Below the pieces are notes generated by a model that was not told where the DNA came from, ran no database searches, and saw only the letters and a program-made list of their open reading frames with translations. From assembly GCF_000372645.1 (NCBI RefSeq), contig NZ_APMP01000025.1, positions 1 to 64,000 of the forward strand: a stretch of DNA of 64,000 nucleotides. The letters run 5' to 3'. The number at the start of each line of letters is the position of its first letter. The first letter of the stretch is position 1. Shown piece after piece: positions 57,943-64,000 of the stretch. Source of the stretch: Caulobacter vibrioides OR37. GTDB taxonomy: Bacteria; Pseudomonadota; Alphaproteobacteria; Caulobacterales; Caulobacteraceae. The translations under genes and the position numbers were made by a program.

Positions 57943-58866
57943 TCACGCCGCCGGCGCTTGGTCCTTCGGCGGATCCAGCTTGTAGACGCGCGAGCAGTAC
58001 TCGCAGGTCACGTGGATCTTGCCGTCGGGTTCGATCATTTCCTCGACCTCCTGGGCCGAGAAAGAGTCCATGACCACGCCGATGCGGTCTTCGGAGCAGC
58101 GGCAGAAGGCCCGCAGCGGCTTTTCGTCCAGCAGACGCACGCCGTCCTCGTTGAACAGCCGCCACAGAAGCGTCGGGGTGGAGACGGTCGGGTCGATCAG
58201 CTCGTCCTCGCCCGTCGTCTCGAACAGCGCCTGAACGTGAGTCCAGGCGTCCTGGGTGTCGCCGCGCGCGGCGTCCCCGGCGATAACCTGAATGAGAATG
58301 CCGCCGGCGCGCCACTGGGAGCCCTCGCCGGTATCGACCTGACCGACGGCTAGGCGAATGCGGGTCGGGGTCTGTTCCGACTGCTGGAAGTATTGCTCCG
58401 CGCACAGGGCCAGGGTCTCGCCCTCGATCGGGGTGACGCCCTGATAGCGGTCCATGTCCGGCCCCTGGTCCAGGGTCATGATGAACACGCCGCCGCCCAG
58501 CAGGGTCTTGGCGCCAGGCCGCGCGAAACCCTCCGAGGCCTTGGCGACCTCGTCCGGATCGAAGCGGCAATAGCCGCGCAGGCCGCCGCTGGTGTCGTAA
58601 TCGACCACGACGTAGCGCACAGGCCCGTCACCCTGGGCCTGGATGATCAGGCGGCCGTCGAACTTCAGGCTGGAGCCGACCAGGGCGGCCAGGGCGCAGG
58701 CCTCGCCCAGCAGGTTGGCCACGGGATCGGGATAGGCGTGCCGCGTCAGCACCTCGTCGACGGCCGCGCCGAGGCGGACGACGCGACCACGCACGGGCAG
58801 GCCTTCGATCTGAAACGCGGAAACGACGTCGTCGAGGACGCTGGTGTTGGGAGCGATTTCGGTCAT
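57943..58866 (-). CDS. hslO: Redox-regulated chaperone Hsp33
   Basis: A 307-residue Hsp33 homologue. The N-terminal chaperone domain contains LGEACALAALVGSSLKFDGRLIIQAQGDGPV, and the C-terminal redox switch has the four zinc cysteines in FCRCSED and CEYCSR, the CxC...CxxC pattern. On oxidation it loses zinc and becomes an active holdase. The start MTEIAPNTSV is preceded by GGGG-rich leader at proper distance. Transcribed alone leftward, ending at the terminator by apaG. Confidence 0.93.
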   Translation of the reverse strand: MTEIAPNTSVLDDVVSAFQIEGLPVRGRVVRLGAAVDEVLTRHAYPDPVANLLGEACALAALVGSSLKFDGRLIIQAQGDGPVRYVVVDYDTSGGLRGYCRFDPDEVAKASEGFARPGAKTLLGGGVFIMTLDQGPDMDRYQGVTPIEGETLALCAEQYFQQSEQTPTRIRLAVGQVDTGEGSQWRAGGILIQVIAGDAARGDTQDAWTHVQALFETTGEDELIDPTVSTPTLLWRLFNEDGVRLLDEKPLRAFCRCSEDRIGVVMDSFSAQEVEEMIEPDGKIHVTCEYCSRVYKLDPPKDQAPAA

Positions 58867-58913
58867 GGGGAGGCTAGATAGGTGAGCGGGGAGAGAATTG
58901 CGAGGGGACGCTC

Positions 58914-59027
58914 CTCCCCCGCGTCGCGGGGGAGGTGGCCCAGCGGGCCGGAGGGGGCTAGTACGGCCGACCTCCAGCTCGCCCCCTCCGTCGGCTTCGC
59001 CGACACCTCCCCCGCAATGCGGGGGAG
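58914..59027. repeat. Composite palindromic repeat (REP-like family 2)
   Basis: A symmetrical set of hairpins: CTCCCCCGC-GTC-GCGGGGGAG at the left edge and CCCCCGC-AAT-GCGGGGG at the right edge, with GGAGGGGGC and GCCCCCTCC pairing in the middle and GTCGGC/GCCGAC inside. It lies between hslO and argF. The motif class (CCCTCCGTCGGC, CACCTCCCCCGC) is widely scattered in alphaproteobacteria as far as I know. Confidence 0.8.
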
Positions 59028-59039
59028 GATCTTGGACAG

Positions 59040-59975
59040 CTACCCGATCGCCCCGAAGCACCAAGCCAGCACCGACTTCTGGGCGTGGATGCGGTTTTCC
59101 GCCTCGTCCCAGACCAGCGAGCGCGGACCGTCCAGCACGGCGTCGGTGACTTCCTCGCCCCGGTGGGCCGGCAGGCAGTGCAGGAAGACGCCGTTGGCGG
59201 CGGCCAGATCCATCAGGGCGTCGTCGACCTGATAGGGCTCCAGCGCCGCCAGACGCTCGTCATGGTCGGTGTCGCCCATCGACACCCAGGTGTCGGCGAC
59301 GACGACGTCGGCGCCGCGCACGGCCGCCTGGGGGTCGGTCGTCATGCTGACCTTGCCCCGCAGGCTCTCGGCCCGCGCCAGGTCGTGCAGGTCGGCGTGA
59401 TAGACCGCCGGACAGGCGATCTTCAGCTCGAAGCCCAACAGCGGCGCGGCGTGGATGAAGCTGGAGCAGACATTGTTGCCATCGCCGACCCAGGCGATCG
59501 TCTTGCCGGCGATCGGACCGCGATGCTCCTCGATGGTGAGGATGTCGGCCATGATCTGGCAGGGATGGCTCTTGTCGGTCAGGCCGTTGATGACCGGCAC
59601 GCTGGCGACCTGGGCGAAGCGCTCGACGTCCGCGTGGCTGTTGGCGCGGATCATCACCGCGTCGACCATGCGCGACAGCACCTTGGCGGTGTCCTCGATG
59701 GTCTCGCCGCGCCCCAGCTGCATGTCGGACGCGGTCGAGATGATCGACGCGCCGCCCAGCTGGCGGATGGCCGCGTCGAACGAGAAGCGGGTGCGGGTCG
59801 AGTTCTTCTGGAAGATCATCGACAGCACGCGGTCCTTCGCCGGCGCGTCGGCGTCGACCTTGCCCTGGGGCCAGCCCTTGCGGGCGGCCTTGCGCGCATG
59901 GGCGTCGTCCAGCAGCAGGCGCAGGGTCGCGCCGTCCAGCTTCCACAGGTCGATGAAGTGACGGGGGTGAGTCAT
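59040..59975 (-). CDS. argF: Ornithine carbamoyltransferase
   Basis: A 311-residue enzyme that makes citrulline from ornithine and carbamoyl phosphate. The carbamoyl-phosphate motif is [10 protein letters not shown], followed by [16 protein letters not shown]; the ornithine-side D-x-W-x-S-M-G reads ADTWVSMGD, and the catalytic cysteine is in [10 protein letters not shown]. It follows argD on the same strand, separated by a REP-like repeat, as an argD-argF unit. Confidence 0.95.
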   Translation of the reverse strand: MTHPRHFIDLWKLDGATLRLLLDDAHARKAARKGWPQGKVDADAPAKDRVLSMIFQKNSTRTRFSFDAAIRQLGGASIISTASDMQLGRGETIEDTAKVLSRMVDAVMIRANSHADVERFAQVASVPVINGLTDKSHPCQIMADILTIEEHRGPIAGKTIAWVGDGNNVCSSFIHAAPLLGFELKIACPAVYHADLHDLARAESLRGKVSMTTDPQAAVRGADVVVADTWVSMGDTDHDERLAALEPYQVDDALMDLAAANGVFLHCLPAHRGEEVTDAVLDGPRSLVWDEAENRIHAQKSVLAWCFGAIG

Positions 59976-59997
59976 CGGACTATCCCTATTTCCCGCC

Positions 59998-60072
59998 TCC
60001 CCGGCGAAAGCCGGGGCCCAGATACATCCGGGTGGTCAGCGGGCTTGATCTGGGTCCCGGCTGTCGCCGGGA
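59998..60072. repeat. REP-like inverted repeat between argD and argF (family 1)
   Basis: The left arm (59998-60023) matches the arm consensus of the element at 36917, with GAAA in place of GAAT in its inner loop. The right arm (60048-60072) is the imperfect reverse complement (ATCTGGGTCCCGGC). Both arms form their own small hairpins. The element is within the argD-argF transcript. Confidence 0.8.
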
Positions 60073-60091
60073 AGAACGGTGAAAAGCGGGA

Positions 60092-61312
60092 TTAGGCGGC
60101 CGAGGCCTTCGCGCGCGCGACCTCGCAAGCCTTTTCCAGCTTGGCGACGGCCTCGCTGGCCTCTTCGATGGTCAGGTTCAGCGGCGGCAGCAGGCGCACG
60201 CAGTTGTCGCCGCCGCCGGCGACCAGCAGATGCTGATCACGGGCCAGGACCATGAACTCGCGGTTGTTCGGGATCAGCTTGATCCCGATCAGAAGGCCCT
60301 TGCCGCGGATGTCGACGATCACGTCCGGGAAGCGGTCCTTTAGACCGTTCAGCTGCTGGGTGAAGAAGCCGGCGACCGTGTTCACGTTGTCCAGCGTCTC
60401 GGGCGAGTTGATCAGGTCGAACGCCGCCTTGCCCACGGCCATGGCCAACGGGTTGCCGCCGAAGGTCGAGCCGTGCGCGGCCACGGTCATGCCCTTGGCC
60501 GCCTCGGTCGTGGCCAGGCAGGCGCCGATCGGGAAGCCGCCGCCCAGGGCCTTGGCCACCGCCATGATGTGCGGCGCGCCGCCTTCCGCCCACTCGTGGG
60601 CGAAGAGCTTGCCGGTGCGGCCCATGCCGCATTGGACTTCGTCATAGATCAGCAGCACGCCATGCTCGTCGCACAGCTCGCGCAAGCCCTTCAGGCACTG
60701 GGTCGGGATGGCGCGCGCGCCGCCCTCGCCCTGCACCGGCTCGACGATGATCGCCGCCGTGGTCGGGCTGGCGATGGCGGCCTTGATGGCCTCGTGATCG
60801 CCGAAGGTCAGTTGGCTGTAGCCCGGCAGGCGCGGGCCAAAGCCGTCGACATAGCTGGGATTGCCCGAGGCGTTGACGGCGGCGTAGGTCCGGCCGTGGA
60901 ACGAGCCGTCGAAGCCGTAGATATCGATCCGCTCGGGCTGGCCGTTGGCCGAGTGATACTTGCGGGCCGTCTTCAGCGCGCACTCGACGGCTTCGGTGCC
61001 CGAGTTGGTGAAGAACACCACGTCGCCGAAGGTGGCCGCGCAGATGGCGTCGGCCAGGGCTTCCTGCTCGGGGATGCGATAAATGTTCGAGACGTGCCAG
61101 AGCTTCTCGGCCTGGGCCTTCAGAACGTCGACCAGAACGGGATGGGCGTGGCCCAGGCCGTTGGTGGCGATGCCGGCCACGCAGTCCAGGTATTCGCCGC
61201 CCTCCGTCGAGAACAGGCGCGCGCCTCGGCCTCGCTCGAACGCCAGCGGGGCGCGGTTATAGACGCCCATGATGTGGTGTTGAGAGGCGTTGGACGACGT
61301 CGCGGTGCTCAA
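60092..61312 (-). CDS. argD: Acetylornithine aminotransferase
   Basis: A 406-residue class III aminotransferase. The PLP pocket includes FFTNSGTEAVECALKTARKYH, DEVQCGMGRTGKLFAHEW and the PLP lysine in MAVAKALGGGFPIGA. It transfers an amino group in arginine synthesis and may also act on succinyl-diaminopimelate in lysine synthesis. The TTG start at 61312 follows TAGGAGGG at ideal distance; an in-frame ATG at 61270 would cut off the first residues. argF follows on the same strand. A strong GC hairpin sits in the leader. Confidence 0.92.
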   Translation of the reverse strand: MSTATSSNASQHHIMGVYNRAPLAFERGRGARLFSTEGGEYLDCVAGIATNGLGHAHPVLVDVLKAQAEKLWHVSNIYRIPEQEALADAICAATFGDVVFFTNSGTEAVECALKTARKYHSANGQPERIDIYGFDGSFHGRTYAAVNASGNPSYVDGFGPRLPGYSQLTFGDHEAIKAAIASPTTAAIIVEPVQGEGGARAIPTQCLKGLRELCDEHGVLLIYDEVQCGMGRTGKLFAHEWAEGGAPHIMAVAKALGGGFPIGACLATTEAAKGMTVAAHGSTFGGNPLAMAVGKAAFDLINSPETLDNVNTVAGFFTQQLNGLKDRFPDVIVDIRGKGLLIGIKLIPNNREFMVLARDQHLLVAGGGDNCVRLLPPLNLTIEEASEAVAKLEKACEVARAKASAA

Positions 61313-61338
61313 GACCGGCCCTCCTAGAAGGAAAGAAG

Positions 61339-61361
61339 CCCCCGTGCTGCGCGCACGGGGG
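61339..61361 (-). promoter_or_regulatory. Leader hairpin of argD / terminator of ABC permease
   Basis: Nine-base arms CCCCCGTGC and GCACGGGGG with a five-base loop, 27 bases upstream of the argD start codon. In the leftward direction it is followed by CTTCTTTCCTTCT, a pyrimidine-rich stretch. It could be the terminator of the upstream permease gene or an attenuator for argD. Confidence 0.5.
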
Positions 61362-61479
61362 ACTGGAAGGCCGCAGGTTGTCGCCGTGGAACGACGTCGT
61401 GTCAATCAAGGGACCGTGAAAAGGGCTCTGAAAAAGCCGAAGAATTCACGGCTCTGTCCTAACGGCCACAGGCTGGGGA

Positions 61480-62301
61480 TCAGCTCTTCAGACGGTAACC
61501 GGTGACGAACAGGCGCCAGCACCATAGGAACAGACCCGTGGTCAGGACGCCCATGCTCACGACCCCGATCGCGATGGATCCGTCGGCATGGCCGATGAAG
61601 CCATAGCGAAAGCCGTCGATCAGGTAGAAGAACGGGTTGAAATGGCTGGCGGAGCGGAACGGCTCGGGCAGCTTGTCGACCAGATAGAAGGTGCCCGACA
61701 GGAAGGTCATGGGCATGATCAGGAAGTTGGTCACGGCGGCCAGCTGGTCGAACTTCTCCGACCACAGGCCCGCCAGAATGCCGGCCAGGCCCAGGATCAT
61801 CGAGGCGGTCAGTCCAAAATAGAGGATGGCCCAGGGATGGGCGATCGACAGACCCGCGCCGGGCAACACGCCGATGACCAGGGCCGTCACCGCGCCCACG
61901 ACCACGCCCCGCGTCGCCGCGCCGAGGGCGAAGCCCAGCACCTGCTCCAGCGCCGACAGCGGCGGCGTCAGAAAGTCCGGCGTCAGGCCCATCATCTTGG
62001 CCTGGATCAGCGATGACGACGAATTGGCGAAAGCGTTGTTCAGGATCGCCATCATGATCAGCCCCGGGGCCACGAAATGGCCGAAGGTCACCCCGCCCAC
62101 CGCCGGCCGGCTGGCGCCCACGGCGACGACGAAGACCAGCATGTAGAGCAGCGTGGTGACGACCGGCGCGGCCACGGTCTGGGTTCCGACCTTCCAGAAC
62201 CGGCGGATTTCACGTTGGTAAAGCGTGACGAACCCGGACCAATTCCAGCCGTGATAGTCGCGCGGCTGCGGCGGAACGACGCTGTTGGCCATGTCTCTCA
62301 T
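61480..62301 (-). CDS. ABC-2 type transporter permease
   Basis: A 273-residue integral membrane protein with six transmembrane helices of the ABC-2 (YadH/NodJ-like) family. The segments are FVTLYQREIRRFWKVGTQTVAAPVV at the N-terminus, FVAPGLIMMAILNNAFANSSSSLIQAKMMG, and PMTFLSGTFYLVDKLPEPFRSASHFNPFFYLIDGFRYGF. It needs a separate ATPase, which is not in the window; the ATP-binding gene may be elsewhere. Two starts are possible (ATG 62301 or ATG 62292). Divergent from gcrA. Confidence 0.88.
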   Translation of the reverse strand: MRDMANSVVPPQPRDYHGWNWSGFVTLYQREIRRFWKVGTQTVAAPVVTTLLYMLVFVVAVGASRPAVGGVTFGHFVAPGLIMMAILNNAFANSSSSLIQAKMMGLTPDFLTPPLSALEQVLGFALGAATRGVVVGAVTALVIGVLPGAGLSIAHPWAILYFGLTASMILGLAGILAGLWSEKFDQLAAVTNFLIMPMTFLSGTFYLVDKLPEPFRSASHFNPFFYLIDGFRYGFIGHADGSIAIGVVSMGVLTTGLFLWCWRLFVTGYRLKS

Positions 62302-62368
62302 CGCTCAATCCCTTGATTTTACGGGCATGTGCGCCTTGCCGCGCGGTTTCGCAAGCGCGGGCTTGCGG

Positions 62369-62434
62369 GAATCAACATCTTGTTTCTGTGGACAGAGTCG
62401 ATGGCGCCCATTGTGTGTTTTAACGCATTCTTTA
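62369..62434. promoter_or_regulatory. gcrA promoter region: GANTC and CtrA-like sites
   Basis: Two CcrM methylation sites GANTC are present: GAATC at 62369-62373 and GAGTC at 62395-62399. A near-perfect CtrA box TTAA-N7-TTTA occupies 62420-62434. In C. crescentus gcrA is known to be controlled by DnaA and CtrA and affected by GANTC methylation, so these sites fit. A TGTGGACAG near 62388 resembles a weak DnaA box. Confidence 0.6.
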
Positions 62435-62535
62435 CGATATCTAGTACGACGACCGCCGGCGGGGCGGTTCGATCACCATATATAGGGTGAAGGACGTGGG
62501 GACGTCCGGCGCCCTGTCAGATGGCGGAGACGGGT

Positions 62536-63057
62536 ATGAGCTGGACGGACGAACGGGTCTCGACCTTGAAGAAGCTCTGGCTGGACGGCCTTTCAGCCAG
62601 TCAGATCGCGAAGCAGCTGGGCGGCGTCACGCGCAACGCCGTGATCGGCAAGGTGCACCGCCTGGGTCTTTCGGGCCGCGCGGCCCCCTCGCAACCGGCG
62701 CGCCCGGCCTTCAAGGCGCCGCGTCCGGCGCGTCCCGTCGCCCAGGCCATGCCCTCGGCGCCGCGCCGCGTGACGCCGGTCGAGGCGCCGGCTTCGGTCC
62801 CCGTGGCCGCCGCGCCCGCGCCGCTGCCGGCCTTCCGGCATGAAGAGCCGGGCTCGGCCACCGTGCTGACCCTGGGCGCGCACATGTGCAAGTGGCCGAT
62901 CGGCGATCCCTCGTCGGAAGGCTTCACCTTCTGCGGCCGCCGCTCGTCGGAAGGCCCCTACTGCGTCGAACACGCCCGCGTGGCCTACCAGCCGCAGCAG
63001 ACCAAGAAGAAGGGCGGCGCCACCGAGCTCGCCCGCTCGCTTCGCCGCTACATCTAA
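62536..63057 (+). CDS. gcrA: Cell-cycle regulator GcrA
   Basis: A 173-residue protein closely matching GcrA of Caulobacter. The N-terminal helix-turn-helix is SWTDERVSTLKKLWLDGLSASQIAKQLGG followed by VTRNAVIGKVHRLGLSGR. A Pro/Ala-rich linker (~55-115) precedes a cysteine-containing C-terminal domain with CKWPIGDPSSEGFTFCGRRS and YCVEHARVAYQP. GcrA binds sigma-70-holoenzyme and promoters methylated at GANTC, driving the S-phase programme. ATG 62536 is the likely start; an in-frame ATG at 62521 would add five residues. Followed by a strong terminator. Confidence 0.96.
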   Translation: MSWTDERVSTLKKLWLDGLSASQIAKQLGGVTRNAVIGKVHRLGLSGRAAPSQPARPAFKAPRPARPVAQAMPSAPRRVTPVEAPASVPVAAAPAPLPAFRHEEPGSATVLTLGAHMCKWPIGDPSSEGFTFCGRRSSEGPYCVEHARVAYQPQQTKKKGGATELARSLRRYI

Positions 63058-63084
63058 GAAGAACAAAAGTCTCTCAGGCGGCGG

Positions 63085-63118
63085 ATCCCGGGCAGCTCGA
63101 CGGCTGCCCGGGATTTTC
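63085..63118 (+). terminator. Rho-independent terminator of gcrA
   Basis: ATCCCGGGCAGC (63085-63096) pairs perfectly with GCTGCCCGGGAT (63103-63114) over a six-base loop; a TTTT run (63114-63117) follows. Confidence 0.9.
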
Positions 63119-63135
63119 CATTTTGAGAACCAGCG

Positions 63136-63615
63136 TTAAAAACGGCCGAGGACGAGGGCCAGCACGCCCACGATCACCAAGACGCCGATCCCGACAACCA
63201 GAATCGGCGGGTCGGGCTCAACGGTGACCTCCAAGAGATCGGGCTCTTGCCCATCCATCGCCGCCCGCACCCTAGGCCACTCCCGAGCCAGAAACTGCTT
63301 CCTCGCGCCTCCGCTCAGGAACCATGTCACCCGCGGCCTCTTCAAGGTTCGCAGAATCCGTTCACGGACAAAATCTGGATCAAATCCGGTCCACTCGCCG
63401 GCGATGCTCATCAGATTGAAGGCGAAGGCCGGAAAGACCTCGCGCTCGAGAATGTCGCGAACCTGCTCCTCCGAAAACCCGCCCTCGCGCGCCGTCCGAG
63501 CGATCGCTTCATAGTCTTGTCGCCGCGGTTGGGTGTCGAGAAACAGATCCGACAGCGCACACCACAAGGGCATCCTGGCGGCGACCTCATCTTCGCTCAG
63601 TACGCGTTCGGCCAT
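63136..63615 (-). CDS. DUF7079-like protein with C-terminal membrane helix
   Basis: A 159-residue protein. The soluble part (~1-125) has the DUF7079 pattern: LWCALSDLFLDTQPRRQDYEAIARTAREGGFSEEQVRDILEREVFPAFAFNLMSIAGEWTGF. A single C-terminal transmembrane helix (~136-157, ILVVGIGVLVIVGVLALVLG) makes it tail-anchored. The function is unknown to me. Convergent with gcrA; divergent from xseA with 36 bp between starts. Confidence 0.75.
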   Translation of the reverse strand: MAERVLSEDEVAARMPLWCALSDLFLDTQPRRQDYEAIARTAREGGFSEEQVRDILEREVFPAFAFNLMSIAGEWTGFDPDFVRERILRTLKRPRVTWFLSGGARKQFLAREWPRVRAAMDGQEPDLLEVTVEPDPPILVVGIGVLVIVGVLALVLGRF

Positions 63616-63651
63616 TTAACCCCGCCCCGGCTTTATCCTATCTAGAAGCCC

Positions 63652-64000
63652 ATGAGCGATCTGCCGCCAACCGATTCCAACGCCCCGCCCTATTCGGTCT
63701 CCGAGCTGGCCTTCGCCTTGAAGCGCACGCTGGAGGACCGCTACGGCTTCGTGCGGCTGCGCGGCGAGCTTTCCAAGGTCACGCACCACTCCAACGGCCA
63801 CGTCTATCTGACCATCAAGGACGACAAGGCCGCCATCGACGGCGTCGTCTGGAAGGGCAATGTCCGGTCCCTCGGCGTGCGGCCCGAGCATGGTCTCGAG
63901 GTCATCGTCACCGGCAAGATCACCACCTATCCGGCCGGCTCGCGCTACCAGATCGTCATCGACAGCATGGAGGCCGCCGGCGTCGGCGCGCTGCTGGCCC
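63652..64000 (+). CDS. xseA: Exodeoxyribonuclease VII large subunit, 5' part only
   Basis: The first ~116 residues of XseA; the gene continues beyond the window. The N-terminal OB-fold domain contains [48 protein letters not shown] and [31 protein letters not shown], all hallmarks of XseA. Together with XseB it degrades single-stranded DNA in repair. Start ATG 63652 follows AGAAGCCC. Confidence 0.95.
   Translation, partial: MSDLPPTDSNAPPYSVSELAFALKRTLEDRYGFVRLRGELSKVTHHSNGHVYLTIKDDKAAIDGVVWKGNVRSLGVRPEHGLEVIVTGKITTYPAGSRYQIVIDSMEAAGVGALLA

Noticed and set aside
1..64000. CRISPR arrays, prophage, IS elements, toxin-antitoxin or defence islands
   Set aside because: No regularly spaced repeats, transposase or integrase genes, or defence signature domains were seen in the window.

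Overview
The window is a GC-rich alphaproteobacterial chromosome segment, almost certainly from Caulobacter and close to C. vibrioides/C. segnis. The clearest marker is gcrA (62536-63057), the cell-cycle regulator typical of this group; its 173-residue product closely matches the C. crescentus protein as I remember it. GTG and TTG starts, stop/start overlaps, numerous TonB-dependent receptors and alphaproteobacterial families (DUF2125, DUF3297, DUF7079, a double-domain dCTP deaminase) agree with this. I see no phage, IS element, plasmid region or CRISPR array. Coding density is high and no gene-free stretch exceeds 300 bases.

Layout. 1-5.3 kb: the start of a propionyl-CoA carboxylase alpha subunit gene, divergent from a very large secreted LamG protein, then a DJ-1/PfpI protein. 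5.3-11.5 kb: a hairpin repeat, msrB, a small hydrolase, tRNA-Leu(CAA), a P1 peptidase, a MarR regulator, several small uncharacterised genes, an EF-hand protein and a DUF4198 protein. 11.5-18.5 kb: a heme-type TonB receptor behind Fur-like boxes, DedA-dsbB-coq7 with overlapping ends, an M1 aminopeptidase and a VanZ-like protein. 18.5-23.9 kb: HNH nuclease, AlkA-like glycosylase, GreA-type factor, a 36-residue membrane peptide, TetR, GluQRS, GNAT and a membrane-anchored thioredoxin. 23.9-28.6 kb: argH-lptM-lysA and a chemoreceptor. 28.7-33.8 kb: hpt, a zinc-ribbon membrane protein, the four-gene overlapping chain ftsE-ftsX-ydcF-plsC, and ChaC. 33.8-38 kb: DUF2125 and an aromatic amino-acid cluster (chorismate mutase, HisC-type aminotransferase, prephenate dehydrogenase). 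38-43 kb: a ferritin-like protein, an EF-hand protein, a DUF885 hydrolase and an S9 peptidase. 43-51 kb: tRNA-Gly(CCC), two paralogous TonB receptors, and a FecI/FecR sigma/anti-sigma pair placed after the STN-bearing receptor. 51-58.9 kb: HD protein, TraB/GumN protein, alpha/beta hydrolase, a self-regulating HTH/membrane pair, dCTP deaminase, metZ, apaG and hslO. 59-64 kb: argF-argD, an ABC-2 permease, gcrA, DUF7079 and the start of xseA.

The genes are mainly core metabolism (Arg, Lys, Tyr/Phe, Met, ubiquinone, purine salvage), envelope and division functions, and nutrient uptake. The least explained material lies in non-coding structure and a few odd proteins: three copies of a roughly 118-bp two-hairpin element whose stems differ in sequence but stay self-complementary; two further palindromic repeat families; a shared LacI-like operator near the LamG and peptidase genes; operator arrays upstream of the HTH pair and metZ; a chorismate mutase with a large degenerate C-terminal domain; and the giant LamG exoprotein. 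I found no clear, wholly new multi-gene system. The best leads are the two-hairpin repeats, the LamG protein with its operator set, and the STN-receptor/FecI/FecR unit with its STN-less sister.
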